DNA of 64,000 nucleotides from NCBI GenBank assembly GCA_029864405.1, contig JAOTTP010000002.1, positions 1-64,000 on the forward strand, written 5' to 3'. Positions within the stretch are counted from its first letter, which is position 1, and the number at the start of each line of letters is the position of its first letter. Position numbers and translations under genes: made by a program. The notes under the pieces are model-generated. The model was not told the origin of the DNA, did no database searches, and saw nothing but the letters and a program-made list of their open reading frames with translations. Origin of the DNA: Nitrospirota bacterium. GTDB lineage: Bacteria; Nitrospirota; Nitrospiria; Nitrospirales; UBA8639. Below, in pieces: positions 27,600 through 36,121 of this stretch.

Positions 27600-28279
27600 C
27601 GTCCTCTCCTCTCCAGGTCTTGAATATCGTCAGGTTCAGTTGAAAGCAATCTAGTCGATTAGACTGAAATTATCAAAAGCCAAGGAAAAGTGTTCTTCTA
27701 AGTTTTTCGTGGGTAAATCCTGTACCACTGAGTTTTTTTACAAATTGAGCCACTCGTAGATTCCTCCATTTTGTAAGGGGTTTCATTCCGACGAGGAATG
27801 AAAGTTGGGGTAGAATCTCTGACCTATCGAGAAACTTTGACGTGTTTAGCCATTACTGCCCCACTGCCCCGCGAAGAGACTACCTCCCCACCACCCCTCC
27901 TGACAAAGGACGGGGACTCAAAATCGATCAGCCACAATTTTTATCCATGCTCCTGTCTGAAGATCCACAAAAAGATGAGATGAATCTGTACCGAAAACTC
28001 TGTGGAATAACTGGTCGCAGAAGATTCTTTTTTATAAATTTCAAAAAGAGGGAGATACGTCTTTCTGATCTCACTTGAGGTGAGAACAAATGGGGAAATG
28101 TTTTTTTGCAGTTCAACCTCGAAGGCCGCCCACCGCGTCCCCTTCTGCTGGTGGAATTTGGACAACCGACCAACTGCAGTCATCGGTTTGCGTTCGTCTT
28201 GCTCTGTTTCAGAATTGTCTGGTAGGGTCAACGCTGGTGTTGCCATGAGGCTCAAACCCTTACAAGGAGGAAGATGACT
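27600..28279. other. Intergenic region with a perfect hairpin and repeat copy
   Basis: About 680 bases with no credible gene. It holds a perfect 9-bp stem (TTTCATTCC / GGAATGAAA, 5-base loop) at 27781-27803, and a copy of the repeat with the GGCCGCCCACCGCGTCC core at about 28086-28140. Confidence 0.5.
28086..28140. repeat. Interspersed repeat, copy A
   Basis: Shares ACAAATGGGG at the left and a 17-base exact core (GGCCGCCCACCGCGTCC, 28124-28140) with copy B at 36400-36458; the spacing between the two anchors is nearly the same. Function unknown. Confidence 0.6.
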
Positions 28280-28714
28280 ATGGGAGAGGTCGATACATCG
28301 CCAGTAGTTGCCGCCAAGGTCATGGAGGATCTCACGGCCTTAGATGTGGATCCGGATAAATGCGAGCGTCTCTATAAGGCCGCGCTGATTCAGTCGAATT
28401 CAGGCGTGACGTATCGGATGTTGTCCAGGATCCTCGAGACCGGAAAGGTTGATATCGTCCACTACGGTTGTGACTTGGATGCAGAAGGTAAGCCGACGAC
28501 GAAGTGGAAGATCAGGCGAATCCTTGAGCAAGCCCCCGAACGGTTCGACAAAGAGTTTGAGGCCATCAAGAAATCCATTGTCGACGATGGTGAGATCGTA
28601 AAGGGCGAATGGGTGCACGATATGACAGGTCTCCCGGACGTGCCGGCACAGGGGAAGAGTCTGGATGAGTGGTCGCGAACCATGACCGCAGAGGTGAAAA
28701 AGAAACCAAGCTAG
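28280..28714 (+). CDS. Conserved-looking hypothetical soluble protein
   Basis: I do not recognise this 144-aa protein. It is soluble and charged, without signal or membrane segments, and predominantly helical in appearance. Stretches such as LDVDPDKCERLYKAALIQSNSGVTYRML and WKIRRILEQAPERFDKEF suggest a compact domain. Two ATGs are possible: 28274 lies only three bases from the AAGGAGG site, while 28280 lies nine bases from it, so the second is preferred. An interspersed inverted repeat begins at its stop codon and may act as the transcript end. Confidence 0.7.
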   Translation: MGEVDTSPVVAAKVMEDLTALDVDPDKCERLYKAALIQSNSGVTYRMLSRILETGKVDIVHYGCDLDAEGKPTTKWKIRRILEQAPERFDKEFEAIKKSIVDDGEIVKGEWVHDMTGLPDVPAQGKSLDEWSRTMTAEVKKKPS

Positions 28715-28916
28715 CAGGGTGTTGAAAAAGTCCGCCAGCGGCGTTCTCGCCCCTTGGCCGTGCTCACGTACTTCTCTGTACGCTCCGCCCGTCCAAGCGG
28801 CTGCGGCCTTGCTGGACGGGCCTTTTTGAACATCCTGCTTCGCTCATGGAAAATCGTAAAATTTTGGATCCCGATAAGCTCTCAGAAGAATTTTGAGTTT
28901 TTCAACAGTCTGCTAG
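28711..28916. repeat. MITE-like inverted-repeat element, copy 1
   Basis: The outer ends (28711-28732 and 28895-28916) are near-perfect inverted repeats starting CTAGCAG and containing TGTTGAAAAA. A second, inner inverted pair spans 28714-28838, whose right arm reads CCTTTTTGAACATCCTGC. There is no ORF inside. Related copies lie at 31134-31370 and 30254-30310, with a fragment at 23093. Confidence 0.75.
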
Positions 28917-28951
28917 GGAACGCCGGGTTGGCGGAGCCTGGTTGGGTGCAT

Positions 28952-30241
28952 TCAAAATCTCATGGCTCGGGATTGCCGTGATGATGGCGATGAGTGGGTT
29001 GTCGGCGGCGAGGCGCTCATGACAACCGTCAATCGTTGGTGAGCGTCCCGAAGCGACCGCTCCACATCCTCCGGTGTCTTGCCCCGTGCTAAGAGAAACC
29101 CCAGGTAGCGCGTCCCCTCCGGAAGTGGAATGAGTTCTTCTTCAGGCTCTGCCGTTATCGTCAGTTCGACAACTCCATGCACTGCCCTGGCTTCAGCCTG
29201 ACCCCTCACTTCACGCAGCCTACCGCTATACGGAATAGGAAGCATCATCACTCCCGCCGCCTGCTCTTGCCTGACAAGGGGTGGGAGCGGCATCTGGAGG
29301 GCGTGGCGGATGATCAGCTCTTCGAGCGACATACCTGCCGAAAAGTCCAGCGTTCTTGAACAGCGCCCACCGATCGCTCGTGCCGCCATCTCAATGACCC
29401 ACACACCGTTCTCATTCAGGCGGAATTCCCCATGCACCGGCCCTTCCCGCAGTCCGAGTGCCTTTGCCGTTTGACCTGCACAGTCGACAATTTTCTGCTG
29501 TAAGTCGGAGGAGAGACGGGAAGGCGTGATATAGAGCGTCTCTTCAAAATAGGGGCCGTCGAGCGCATCAGGCTTATCGAACATCGCCAGCGGCTGGAAG
29601 GCTCCCTTTGTGAGCAAACCCTCTAACGCCACTTCGATCCCCGGCACAAAATCTTCGACGAGGATCCAACGGGCCTGCTCGTCCACTGCTGCGAGATTTA
29701 AGTTGGTGAGGAGCGTGCCCACTCGACGAAACGCATTCTCAAACTCCTCCTCGTTGTTGGCACGAATCACCCCACAACTGGCAGAAAGGATGAGTGGCTT
29801 CACGACGCAGGGATAGACCATCTGTTTTGCGAAGGCTCTTGAATCACCGTCGAGGGCAAGCACTTTATGGCGAGGGACAGGAATGCCCTGTCGGGACAAT
29901 AGCTCGCGCATCTGCCGCTTGTTTCTGGCGGCGGTGACGGATATGACAGAGTTATGGGGTAATCCTATTGCCTCCGCTACGGCAGCAGCCGTGACGGCAG
30001 TCACATCGTCAACTCCGATCACCGCATCGATCGGGTGATGTCGGACGAATTCGACCACGGTCTGTGCGGCCGCCTGTGGATGTCGAACATCGAGCAGCAA
30101 CACGTTGTCCGACGCGACTAGAAGGCCTTCCGGAGCCCGCTCTGTCCCAATGGTTATGGATACCTGCACTCGCCGGGCGGCTTCGAGGAACGCCTCTGCT
30201 CGATAGGTGGTGGTCGGCAAGAGCAGGAGGAGTCTTGGCAT
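28952..30241 (-). CDS. ATP-grasp domain enzyme
   Basis: The protein (429 aa) has an ATP-grasp fold: an N-terminal Rossmann-like part (MPRLLLLLPTTTYRAEAF), the central nucleotide-binding part with VYPCVVKPLILSASCGVIRA (binding lysine) and ILVEDFVPGIEVALEGLL, and the metal-binding HGEFRLNENGVWVIEMAARAIGG. ATP-grasp enzymes join a carboxylate, as acyl phosphate, to an amine or thiol. It is the last of a minus-strand set with a DUF169 and a radical SAM gene, which suggests a role in making a small molecule or modified peptide. The ATG at 30241 is preferred to 30292. Confidence 0.88.
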   Translation of the reverse strand: MPRLLLLLPTTTYRAEAFLEAARRVQVSITIGTERAPEGLLVASDNVLLLDVRHPQAAAQTVVEFVRHHPIDAVIGVDDVTAVTAAAVAEAIGLPHNSVISVTAARNKRQMRELLSRQGIPVPRHKVLALDGDSRAFAKQMVYPCVVKPLILSASCGVIRANNEEEFENAFRRVGTLLTNLNLAAVDEQARWILVEDFVPGIEVALEGLLTKGAFQPLAMFDKPDALDGPYFEETLYITPSRLSSDLQQKIVDCAGQTAKALGLREGPVHGEFRLNENGVWVIEMAARAIGGRCSRTLDFSAGMSLEELIIRHALQMPLPPLVRQEQAAGVMMLPIPYSGRLREVRGQAEARAVHGVVELTITAEPEEELIPLPEGTRYLGFLLARGKTPEDVERSLRDAHQRLTVVMSASPPTTHSSPSSRQSRAMRF

Positions 30242-30253
30242 CGTGATTTCTTC

Positions 30254-30310
30254 ACAGGACGCTGAAAAATTCCGCGAGTTTCCTGCTTGCATCGTTCAGA
30301 TCCTCAACAT
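30254..30310. repeat. MITE-like element, degenerate copy 3
   Basis: Starts AGGACGCTGAAAAATTCCG and resembles the left end of the elements at 28711 and 31134. It lies between the ATP-grasp and DUF169 genes. Confidence 0.5.
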
Positions 30311-30385
30311 ATCCAGGAGAGAGGGTTCGATTAAGCAGTTCTATGGTTTTCCAACTTCCTGTCAGGAGGCAGTTGGAGCGAATAT

Positions 30386-31084
30386 TTACAGGCGGGATCG
30401 ATGAAACGCCTCCAATTGGCGATTGGCCTCGGTGATGACTGCCAATCTACCCACGACGTCGGCCACCCTGGCACCGGGAATGGCGTAATAGCCCTCATCA
30501 TCCCCGAGTCCGGTATAAACGCGGTTTCCAATACAGCCAAAACTGGTCGCCGCATGGCCCGATTGCAGTGATTCCGGCAGCACGGCGCAAGTCGGCCGTC
30601 CCATGGTCGCACTACCGCCGGGTACGCCCGCTGCCTGTGTCGCTTCCGCCAGGAGCATTAGCTGCTTGACGGTCCCTCGAACCAGTACCACGTCCGGAGT
30701 GAAAGTGGCCTGCCTGAGGGGCGCATAGACGGCCACGTGAAAGGTCTCCTCTCGATGCGGGATCATCGGAATTTCTTTCATCGTAAGGTACTGCATGTCT
30801 ACCATCGTTTGTACCAGACCGTTCAGCTCCGTCGCGACCTGGGGTGGCAGCTCCACACCGTGGGTATGGGCTCCGACCGGACAGCCAAAGTGATCCGATC
30901 CTTCCGTATAGAAGGTCTGGCCCTCAGCCGCGAGCTTCCAATAGCCGCATCCTGCGGGTGCCGGGGTGGTGACCCGTGGAATGCCCGCAGGTGCCGTGTC
31001 CCGAAATGCGATGGCCACTGCCGGGACCTTTAACCCCAAAAGTTCCTGTATCTTCGTGCCTTGTATTTTGAGTTCAGATTCCAC
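30386..31084 (-). CDS. DUF169 family protein
   Basis: The 232-aa protein belongs to the DUF169 family, judged from LGLKVPAVAIAF near the N-terminus, a Cys-centred CGYWKLAAEG, the HFGCPVGAHTHG motif and the late CIGNRVYTGLGDDEGYYAIPG stretch. The family has no settled function; cysteines and aromatic residues suggest binding of a metal, haem-like or thiol ligand. The start is a GTG at 31084 with AAGGGGA seven bases upstream. It lies between a radical SAM gene and an ATP-grasp gene on the same strand, so it is probably part of their pathway. Confidence 0.85.
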   Translation of the reverse strand: MESELKIQGTKIQELLGLKVPAVAIAFRDTAPAGIPRVTTPAPAGCGYWKLAAEGQTFYTEGSDHFGCPVGAHTHGVELPPQVATELNGLVQTMVDMQYLTMKEIPMIPHREETFHVAVYAPLRQATFTPDVVLVRGTVKQLMLLAEATQAAGVPGGSATMGRPTCAVLPESLQSGHAATSFGCIGNRVYTGLGDDEGYYAIPGARVADVVGRLAVITEANRQLEAFHRSRL

Positions 31085-31133
31085 GTCTCATCCCCTTCTC
31101 AACTCTATATGTGACTCTACCCATCCATTTTTG

Positions 31134-31370
31134 CAGGATGCTGAAAAAACCGCCAGCGTCGTTCCCTGCCTTCGCCGGAGCGGCTTCGCGCAGGCAGGTC
31201 GTATCGTCCAGACCCTCAAGGTACCCACGAGGGTACGCTTCGCCCCTTCACTCGCTGCCTCCTTGCTGGATGGCTATTTTGAGTATCCTGCGGGAGCATT
31301 TTTCTATTGTGCCACATTTGCGGACTATCGAGGTTTCAGCGAGCCAACATCGTTTTCTCACAGGCTGCTA
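31134..31370. repeat. MITE-like inverted-repeat element, copy 2
   Basis: Begins GCAGGATGCTGAAAAAACCG and ends AGGCTGCTAG; the inner inverted arm TTTTGAGTATCCTGC (to about 31296) parallels copy 1. The terminal CTAG supplies the TAG stop of the radical SAM gene, so the element abuts or trims that gene's 3' end. Confidence 0.65.
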
Positions 31371-32885
31371 GATTTCCCCATGCCCCTTTGTCAGCAACGG
31401 CCTGAACTGCTGGGTTGTGGGCTCAGCGCAGCAGAACCATGATTCCGTTAACCGAGGCGGTTTCGGACGATCAGGTCTGCTTACCCTGGCCCGAGTCGAG
31501 GACTCAGGGTGGCGGCCGGCCATCTCATCGGCACTCGCTCGAATACGATCAAATGTCACCATCGCATCTTCCTCTTCCTTGGCACTCGCTTCCACGATCG
31601 CACTCACCGCCCGATGCAGTCGGTCCATCCGCTCATCCGGATGCGTCCATGGATACTGAAAGCTGCCCTGATCCAGTGGACCGAGAAATTGCTGAATGTC
31701 AGACTTGGCGAGAAGAGCCGAGCCCGGCGGCACCAAGAGACGAATGCTCAATTGTACTGGATCGGTCGCGTCGATGAGATCGTGGGTCTCCATCATGTCC
31801 AACATATGAAGGTAATCGTCCAAGCTGGTCCATGGCGTGAAGGCCACGAGCGATGGGCGAAGCGTGATGCCGCCCTTGCGCAGGATGCCGAGCGCCGTGA
31901 TGATATCAGCTCCTGTATGCCCCTTGTCTAACAGTTCCAGGACATCGTCGCTGAACGACTCCACTGCGGAGATGATGAACAGGCACCCCTGCGCTTCAAG
32001 ATCTGGCATCAGAGCACGGCGCTTCAAGAGGTGCTCGATCTTCGCGGTGAAATCAAAGGTCAGATGCGGAAACTCCTTATGCATTGTGCGAACGATGCTC
32101 AGGGAATGCCCGGGCCCGTTCAAAAAATCCGGATCGCCGAAGGTGATGTGCGTGGCGCCTGTGTTTACCTGGCGCCGAATGTCCTCGAGGACGACGTCCT
32201 CCGGAACGAGGAAGAAGCGCCCCTCATAGACCGGCACGATCGGGCAATGGAGACAGTGATGGAGGCATCCGCGACTGGCCTCGACAGACCCGACCAATCG
32301 CTTTGTGCCGTTCTGTTCGAGCCGGGCATATTGGTCCAACATCGGGAGTCCGGCGCGACTTGGGATTGGTTGAGAAATAGTTGAAGTCGTTGAGTAGGGA
32401 CGCTTCAAATAGGGATCGACAACCCGGTTTCGAGAACTTACCCCTTCGAGATGGTTGATCGTCTGATCCTGATCAAGCGCCTCAATCAGTGACCGCAGGG
32501 GGATCTCGTACTCTCCGCCTACCACAGAATCGGCCAGCCTCTGAAGCAAATATTCCGCATTGATCGAGGCGTACAGCCCATAGAAACAGATGTGGCAGGC
32601 TGGGTTTATTGCGCGAATCAGCTCGGCCACCCGCACCCCAAGCCGGAGCGCTGTGTGCATGGGTACCGAGATCCCGACAAATCGCACAAGCCGGAGGGTC
32701 GATTCATCAATAGCTTCAACCGCGATATCGAGGCCGACCGGCGCAAACCCGGCTTGCTCGAGAAATCCCATCGGCTGGGCGATGCCAAGAGGTTGATGCC
32801 CCAATTCATAACATGAGACGAACATGATCGCGCCCGGGTGCCTGAGCAACGATCGTTCTTCTGTAGGTTCAGTAACTTGTTCCAT
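31368..32885 (-). CDS. CCAEP-tail radical SAM protein with B12-binding-like N-terminus
   Basis: The 505-aa enzyme has an N-terminal region resembling a cobalamin-binding-like domain (HQPLGIAQPMGFLEQAGF, then VGISVPMHTALRLG), without an obvious DxHxxG cobalamin motif. The radical SAM cluster motif CLHHCLHC is near residue 210 in GSVEASRGC, followed by FGDPDFLNGPGHS and a TIM-barrel continuation. About 20 residues from the C-terminus is FCCAEP. I recall a family called CUAEP/CCAEP-tail radical SAM (seleno)proteins; this is the all-cysteine form. DUF169 and ATP-grasp genes follow on the same strand. The reaction is unknown. Confidence 0.82.
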   Translation of the reverse strand: MEQVTEPTEERSLLRHPGAIMFVSCYELGHQPLGIAQPMGFLEQAGFAPVGLDIAVEAIDESTLRLVRFVGISVPMHTALRLGVRVAELIRAINPACHICFYGLYASINAEYLLQRLADSVVGGEYEIPLRSLIEALDQDQTINHLEGVSSRNRVVDPYLKRPYSTTSTISQPIPSRAGLPMLDQYARLEQNGTKRLVGSVEASRGCLHHCLHCPIVPVYEGRFFLVPEDVVLEDIRRQVNTGATHITFGDPDFLNGPGHSLSIVRTMHKEFPHLTFDFTAKIEHLLKRRALMPDLEAQGCLFIISAVESFSDDVLELLDKGHTGADIITALGILRKGGITLRPSLVAFTPWTSLDDYLHMLDMMETHDLIDATDPVQLSIRLLVPPGSALLAKSDIQQFLGPLDQGSFQYPWTHPDERMDRLHRAVSAIVEASAKEEEDAMVTFDRIRASADEMAGRHPESSTRARVSRPDRPKPPRLTESWFCCAEPTTQQFRPLLTKGHGEI

Positions 32886-33050
32886 GATTCATTTCTGCGT
32901 TCAATGTGGTGAGATGTCACTGGTAGCACACCCCTGAGAGTGGGCGCAATGAAGTCTACATGGGCGCATGAGACAAGGTTTCTTGGCAGCCGTGCTCTGG
33001 CTCGGTCACGTCGTGAGGCCGTACTTCTTGAGTGTTGTGATCGAACAACA

Positions 33051-33080
33051 GGAGTGGGGAGTCTTTTTTGACAGTCCGGG
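33051..33080. repeat. Interspersed repeat, copy C (partial)
   Basis: GGGAGTCTTTTTTGACAGTC followed by CGG closely matches GGGAGTCTTCTTCTGACAGT followed by CCGG in copy B (36411-36433). The GGCCGCCC core of copies A and B is not conserved here. Confidence 0.5.
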
Positions 33081-33425
33081 AAAACAGAGTGGCTGCCCTC
33101 TCTATTGTTCTCGAGCTTCCTCGCAAGGGGTTGCCAGCTATATATAACCAGGGAGGAGTTGTGAATTGGCTTTATAACCTTCTGCTTGATTCCTACCGGA
33201 AATAATCCATATTTCCGCAATTTTTTATGATTGTCTGATGTCTGCTGAACTTTTTCTGAAGTCCGTCGATTAGTTCCAGCCCTCAGGTTGTATGATTTAC
33301 CCTAGTGTCTTTGTATCTTTTCATACACCAAACCTTCCGGGAATTTTATCGACAAGAATGCCAACTTTTATATATATATTATGAAATGTAAGGGATTTTT
33401 CATTTAGGCCTCTCCCCAGTGTTTT

Positions 33426-33441
33426 TGGCTTGCATTTTGCT
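33426..33441 (+). promoter_or_regulatory. Sigma-54-type (-24/-12) promoter
   Basis: TGGCTTGCATTTTGCT matches the TGGCACG-N4-TTGCW consensus, with GG and GC exactly ten bases apart. It lies about 115 bases upstream of the CBS/receiver gene at 33555 and in the same direction. Confidence 0.6.
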
Positions 33442-33554
33442 TATTTGGTTCTTTTGTTGGTAATCCGATCCTTGATGTATCCGTTTAGGGAACAACCTCC
33501 CCCCTTCATCTGATGGTTTCATGTTTGAAACCGGTTTGAAAGAGAGGCCCTCTC

Positions 33555-34619
33555 ATGAACCACTTGCTTTCATCTCCTCCATTAGCAAAAGACTTAATGG
33601 ACCCCAAAGCCTTACCACTTAGCCGTGGGAAATTCGAGAACGATCTGGCGCTGCAATTCCTCTCCGGTCAATATTGTGGATGGCCGGTGGTTGATTCCAC
33701 CCGCAAAATTCTTGGGATCGTGTCGGATCTCCGGCTGTTCGAGGCCGTTTCACGCTTGGATTCGCTGGATGAACTCAGTGTCGAAGACACCATGACTCCG
33801 CCCGTTTATGTGCATGAGAGTGAACCTCTTGATATGGTGTTGAATTTGATGACTCAAAGACAAATCCAGAGAATGCCTGTGGTGGGTGATCAGAATCTTG
33901 TCGGAGTCATCTCCAAGGCCAATGTGTTACGGCATTGTCTCCCATCTGCGCCTTCCTCCCGATTCGTCTCTTCGTGCGCGTGGTGTGAATGCGTGCAGGA
34001 TCCCTCTGCCGGACCGGCCGGGACGAAAGGAGGGCCGGATTTGGCGTCCTTCCTTTCGATGGATCATCTCAACTTCTCTGAGATCGACTTTGCGCATACC
34101 GGTTGCCCTTCTTGTTTGCAAACCCTTCAGACACTCAACACAACATCCGTGAGTCTGTCGCCTGATGAGACGGAGACCCAGGAAGTCCGTCCAAGTTTGT
34201 TGGTGGTCGATGATGATCCATCAGTGCCCGGGCTGTTAAAGCAGGCGCTTCAGGAATGGGGATACGAAGTGCTTATTGCGAGAAATGGATGGGAAGGCCT
34301 GGACGTGGTGAGCCGCCATAAGGTAGATGGCATTTTACTGGATATACAGATGCCCATTATGGATGGGAGGACCATGCTTGATGAATTGCGATGGTTGGGT
34401 CATCAGATGCCGGTGCTGATGATGTCAGGGGTGTCTGACGAACGAGCCCTCCGGCAACTGTTGCTGGAAGGAGCCCAAGGGTTTTTCATGAAACCGTTTG
34501 ATCTCACCTCTCTCAAACAAGCCTGTCGCCAGGTCTTTCAAAAGGACGAGGTTGAGGCACAGTCCTCCTCTCATTTCCAGGTGGCTAGATCGAATTGTGG
34601 AAAACAGGATGAAAGATGA
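33555..34619 (+). CDS. CBS-pair / Cys-cluster / receiver-domain protein
   Basis: Three modules can be read in this 354-aa protein. Residues about 10-130 form a CBS pair (GWPVVDSTRKILGIVSD and RMPVVGDQNLVGVISK), which usually binds adenine nucleotides. Residues 142-190 hold CAWCECVQ and TGCPSCLQ, a CxxC...CxxC module like the metal-binding tails found on other signalling proteins. Residues about 200-325 form a response-regulator receiver (LLVVDDDPSV, the aspartate in GILLDIQMPIMDG, and the KP motif in FMKPFD). There is no DNA-binding output. The gene lies behind a sigma-54-type promoter. Confidence 0.88.
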   Translation: MNHLLSSPPLAKDLMDPKALPLSRGKFENDLALQFLSGQYCGWPVVDSTRKILGIVSDLRLFEAVSRLDSLDELSVEDTMTPPVYVHESEPLDMVLNLMTQRQIQRMPVVGDQNLVGVISKANVLRHCLPSAPSSRFVSSCAWCECVQDPSAGPAGTKGGPDLASFLSMDHLNFSEIDFAHTGCPSCLQTLQTLNTTSVSLSPDETETQEVRPSLLVVDDDPSVPGLLKQALQEWGYEVLIARNGWEGLDVVSRHKVDGILLDIQMPIMDGRTMLDELRWLGHQMPVLMMSGVSDERALRQLLLEGAQGFFMKPFDLTSLKQACRQVFQKDEVEAQSSSHFQVARSNCGKQDER

Positions 34620-34996
34620 GGGATTCCTCAGGAGGTGAATGGTGCCTACTCCTATGGAGAGGAACGTATCAATCCACATAAGGCCGGTTGTGTTTATGGA
34701 ATCTGAAAAACCGGGCAGTCTACGCTCCTTATGTTATAAAATTTCCTTTTCCCGGGTCTGTAGAAAAGGTGGAAGCCTATAATATTTTTGATGACTCACC
34801 AAGTTGACCGGGACAAAAAAATTAGCCGCCCCCTTCTGTGCTGCCCCGCCCGTTCCTGGTTTGGAATGTAAAAGCCTATGCCTGAAGAATGCCGAAACTG
34901 CTTCGCGGACGAGTCTAGTTGGGTTTCGATTGCGCTCAGTTGACCTTACCTTCTGCCGCATTCGTATGCACCATTTTCAGCACGACGGGACAGCCC
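34620..34996. other. Intergenic region between convergent genes
   Basis: About 375 bases between convergent genes. No credible gene. CCGGTT and AACCGG at 34684-34714 could pair across a long loop, too weak to call a terminator. Confidence 0.35.
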
Positions 34997-36121
34997 TCAT
35001 AAGACAATGCCTTCGCGACCAAGCAAGCTCCTTAAGCTTTGGATGACCGGAAAAACCTCCTGGTTCCAGTCGGCGCCTTGACGATCAAAGGCTTTCTGCT
35101 CTTCCTCAACAATCCACCGGTCTTCGGCAAAGATTCCATTGGTAAACCACACGATAAACGGCCACAAGAGGTGGATGAGTCCGGGAATCGAAGGTTTCCG
35201 AACCATCATCAACCCAAAGGTGTGATTCATTCGTTGCGCCCGATCAACGGGAACATACACATTCCACAGATTTAAGGCAGGGTTGGTGCTCCCGGCTGTC
35301 CAGAACTGGAGGGTTTGATAGGGATATTCTGTACAGATGGTCATGAGATCATGCTTCGGGCCATCAGCCGATTGTTTGGCGCTCCCTAGAATGAGTTTCT
35401 CTCCGAGGGGTTGTGCGCCTTTGATCCTGGAGAAGGTATAGTCCACTTCCACGGCATGCGTCCGTTCTCGAAGTTCCAGAAAGACCGTTCGGACCCCGCC
35501 CATCAGTCGACGATGCAAAAACTGATGGTTCATGTCCATGAGGTTCTCATGCATGAATGAATAATGACAGCTCACCTGACGGTCAAGGTATCGCGTTTTA
35601 TAATGCGGATCGCCTGCTAAGGACACCTTCGGGAACTCAACCTCTTCCACTCTGCTCGCCGTCCCCGGAAACACAAACACCAGCCCATAGGCTTCCCGAC
35701 AGGGATAACTTCTGACTCCTGCCGGCCGTGGTTGGTCTTTTTCCAAATACGGAACACCCATACATCGCCCGGTTTGGTCAAACGTCCAGGAATGATACCC
35801 GCACTGGAGATGCTCTCCGTGCACCACCCCATGATGGAGCGGAACCTGTCGATGGGCACACCGGTCTTCAAGAGCATAGATTCGTCCGCTTACGGTTCTG
35901 ACCAAGACGATGGGATCGCCGGCAAAGGACACTCCAAGCATCTTTCCATTTTTCAGGTCTCTGGAGCGTGCGAGCGGATACCAATAGTCCGGGTGAAGAC
36001 CCGTTTTTCTCAAATCGGATGTGGGAGTCGTCTGCCCCGCCCGGGATGTAGGGCTTTCCAGGATAATGGGAGCGCCGCTATCCTTCTGTCTGTCTACGTG
36101 TATGTGAGATTGCTCAATCAT
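34997..36121 (-). CDS. Rieske non-haem iron oxygenase
   Basis: The 374-aa protein has an N-terminal Rieske [2Fe-2S] domain with CAHRQVPLHHG (near residue 87) and CGYHSW (near 107), and a C-terminal catalytic domain with HENLMDMNHQFLHRRLMGG, whose histidines and a later acidic residue would hold mononuclear iron. The layout is that of ring-hydroxylating or demethylating oxygenases of the vanillate demethylase/PaO type. The C-terminal part ends with an amphipathic region (LIHLLWPFIVWFTNGIF). It is a single gene with no reductase partner nearby. The substrate is unknown. Confidence 0.9.
   Translation of the reverse strand: MIEQSHIHVDRQKDSGAPIILESPTSRAGQTTPTSDLRKTGLHPDYWYPLARSRDLKNGKMLGVSFAGDPIVLVRTVSGRIYALEDRCAHRQVPLHHGVVHGEHLQCGYHSWTFDQTGRCMGVPYLEKDQPRPAGVRSYPCREAYGLVFVFPGTASRVEEVEFPKVSLAGDPHYKTRYLDRQVSCHYSFMHENLMDMNHQFLHRRLMGGVRTVFLELRERTHAVEVDYTFSRIKGAQPLGEKLILGSAKQSADGPKHDLMTICTEYPYQTLQFWTAGSTNPALNLWNVYVPVDRAQRMNHTFGLMMVRKPSIPGLIHLLWPFIVWFTNGIFAEDRWIVEEEQKAFDRQGADWNQEVFPVIQSLRSLLGREGIVL

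Larger units (their letters stand above)
32886..33554. other. Intergenic region with repeat copy and sigma-54 promoter
   Basis: About 670 bases between divergent genes. Besides the sigma-54-type promoter and repeat copy C listed separately, it is AT-rich from 33200 on (TATATATATATT near 33370), as expected of regulatory DNA. No gene seen. Confidence 0.5.
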
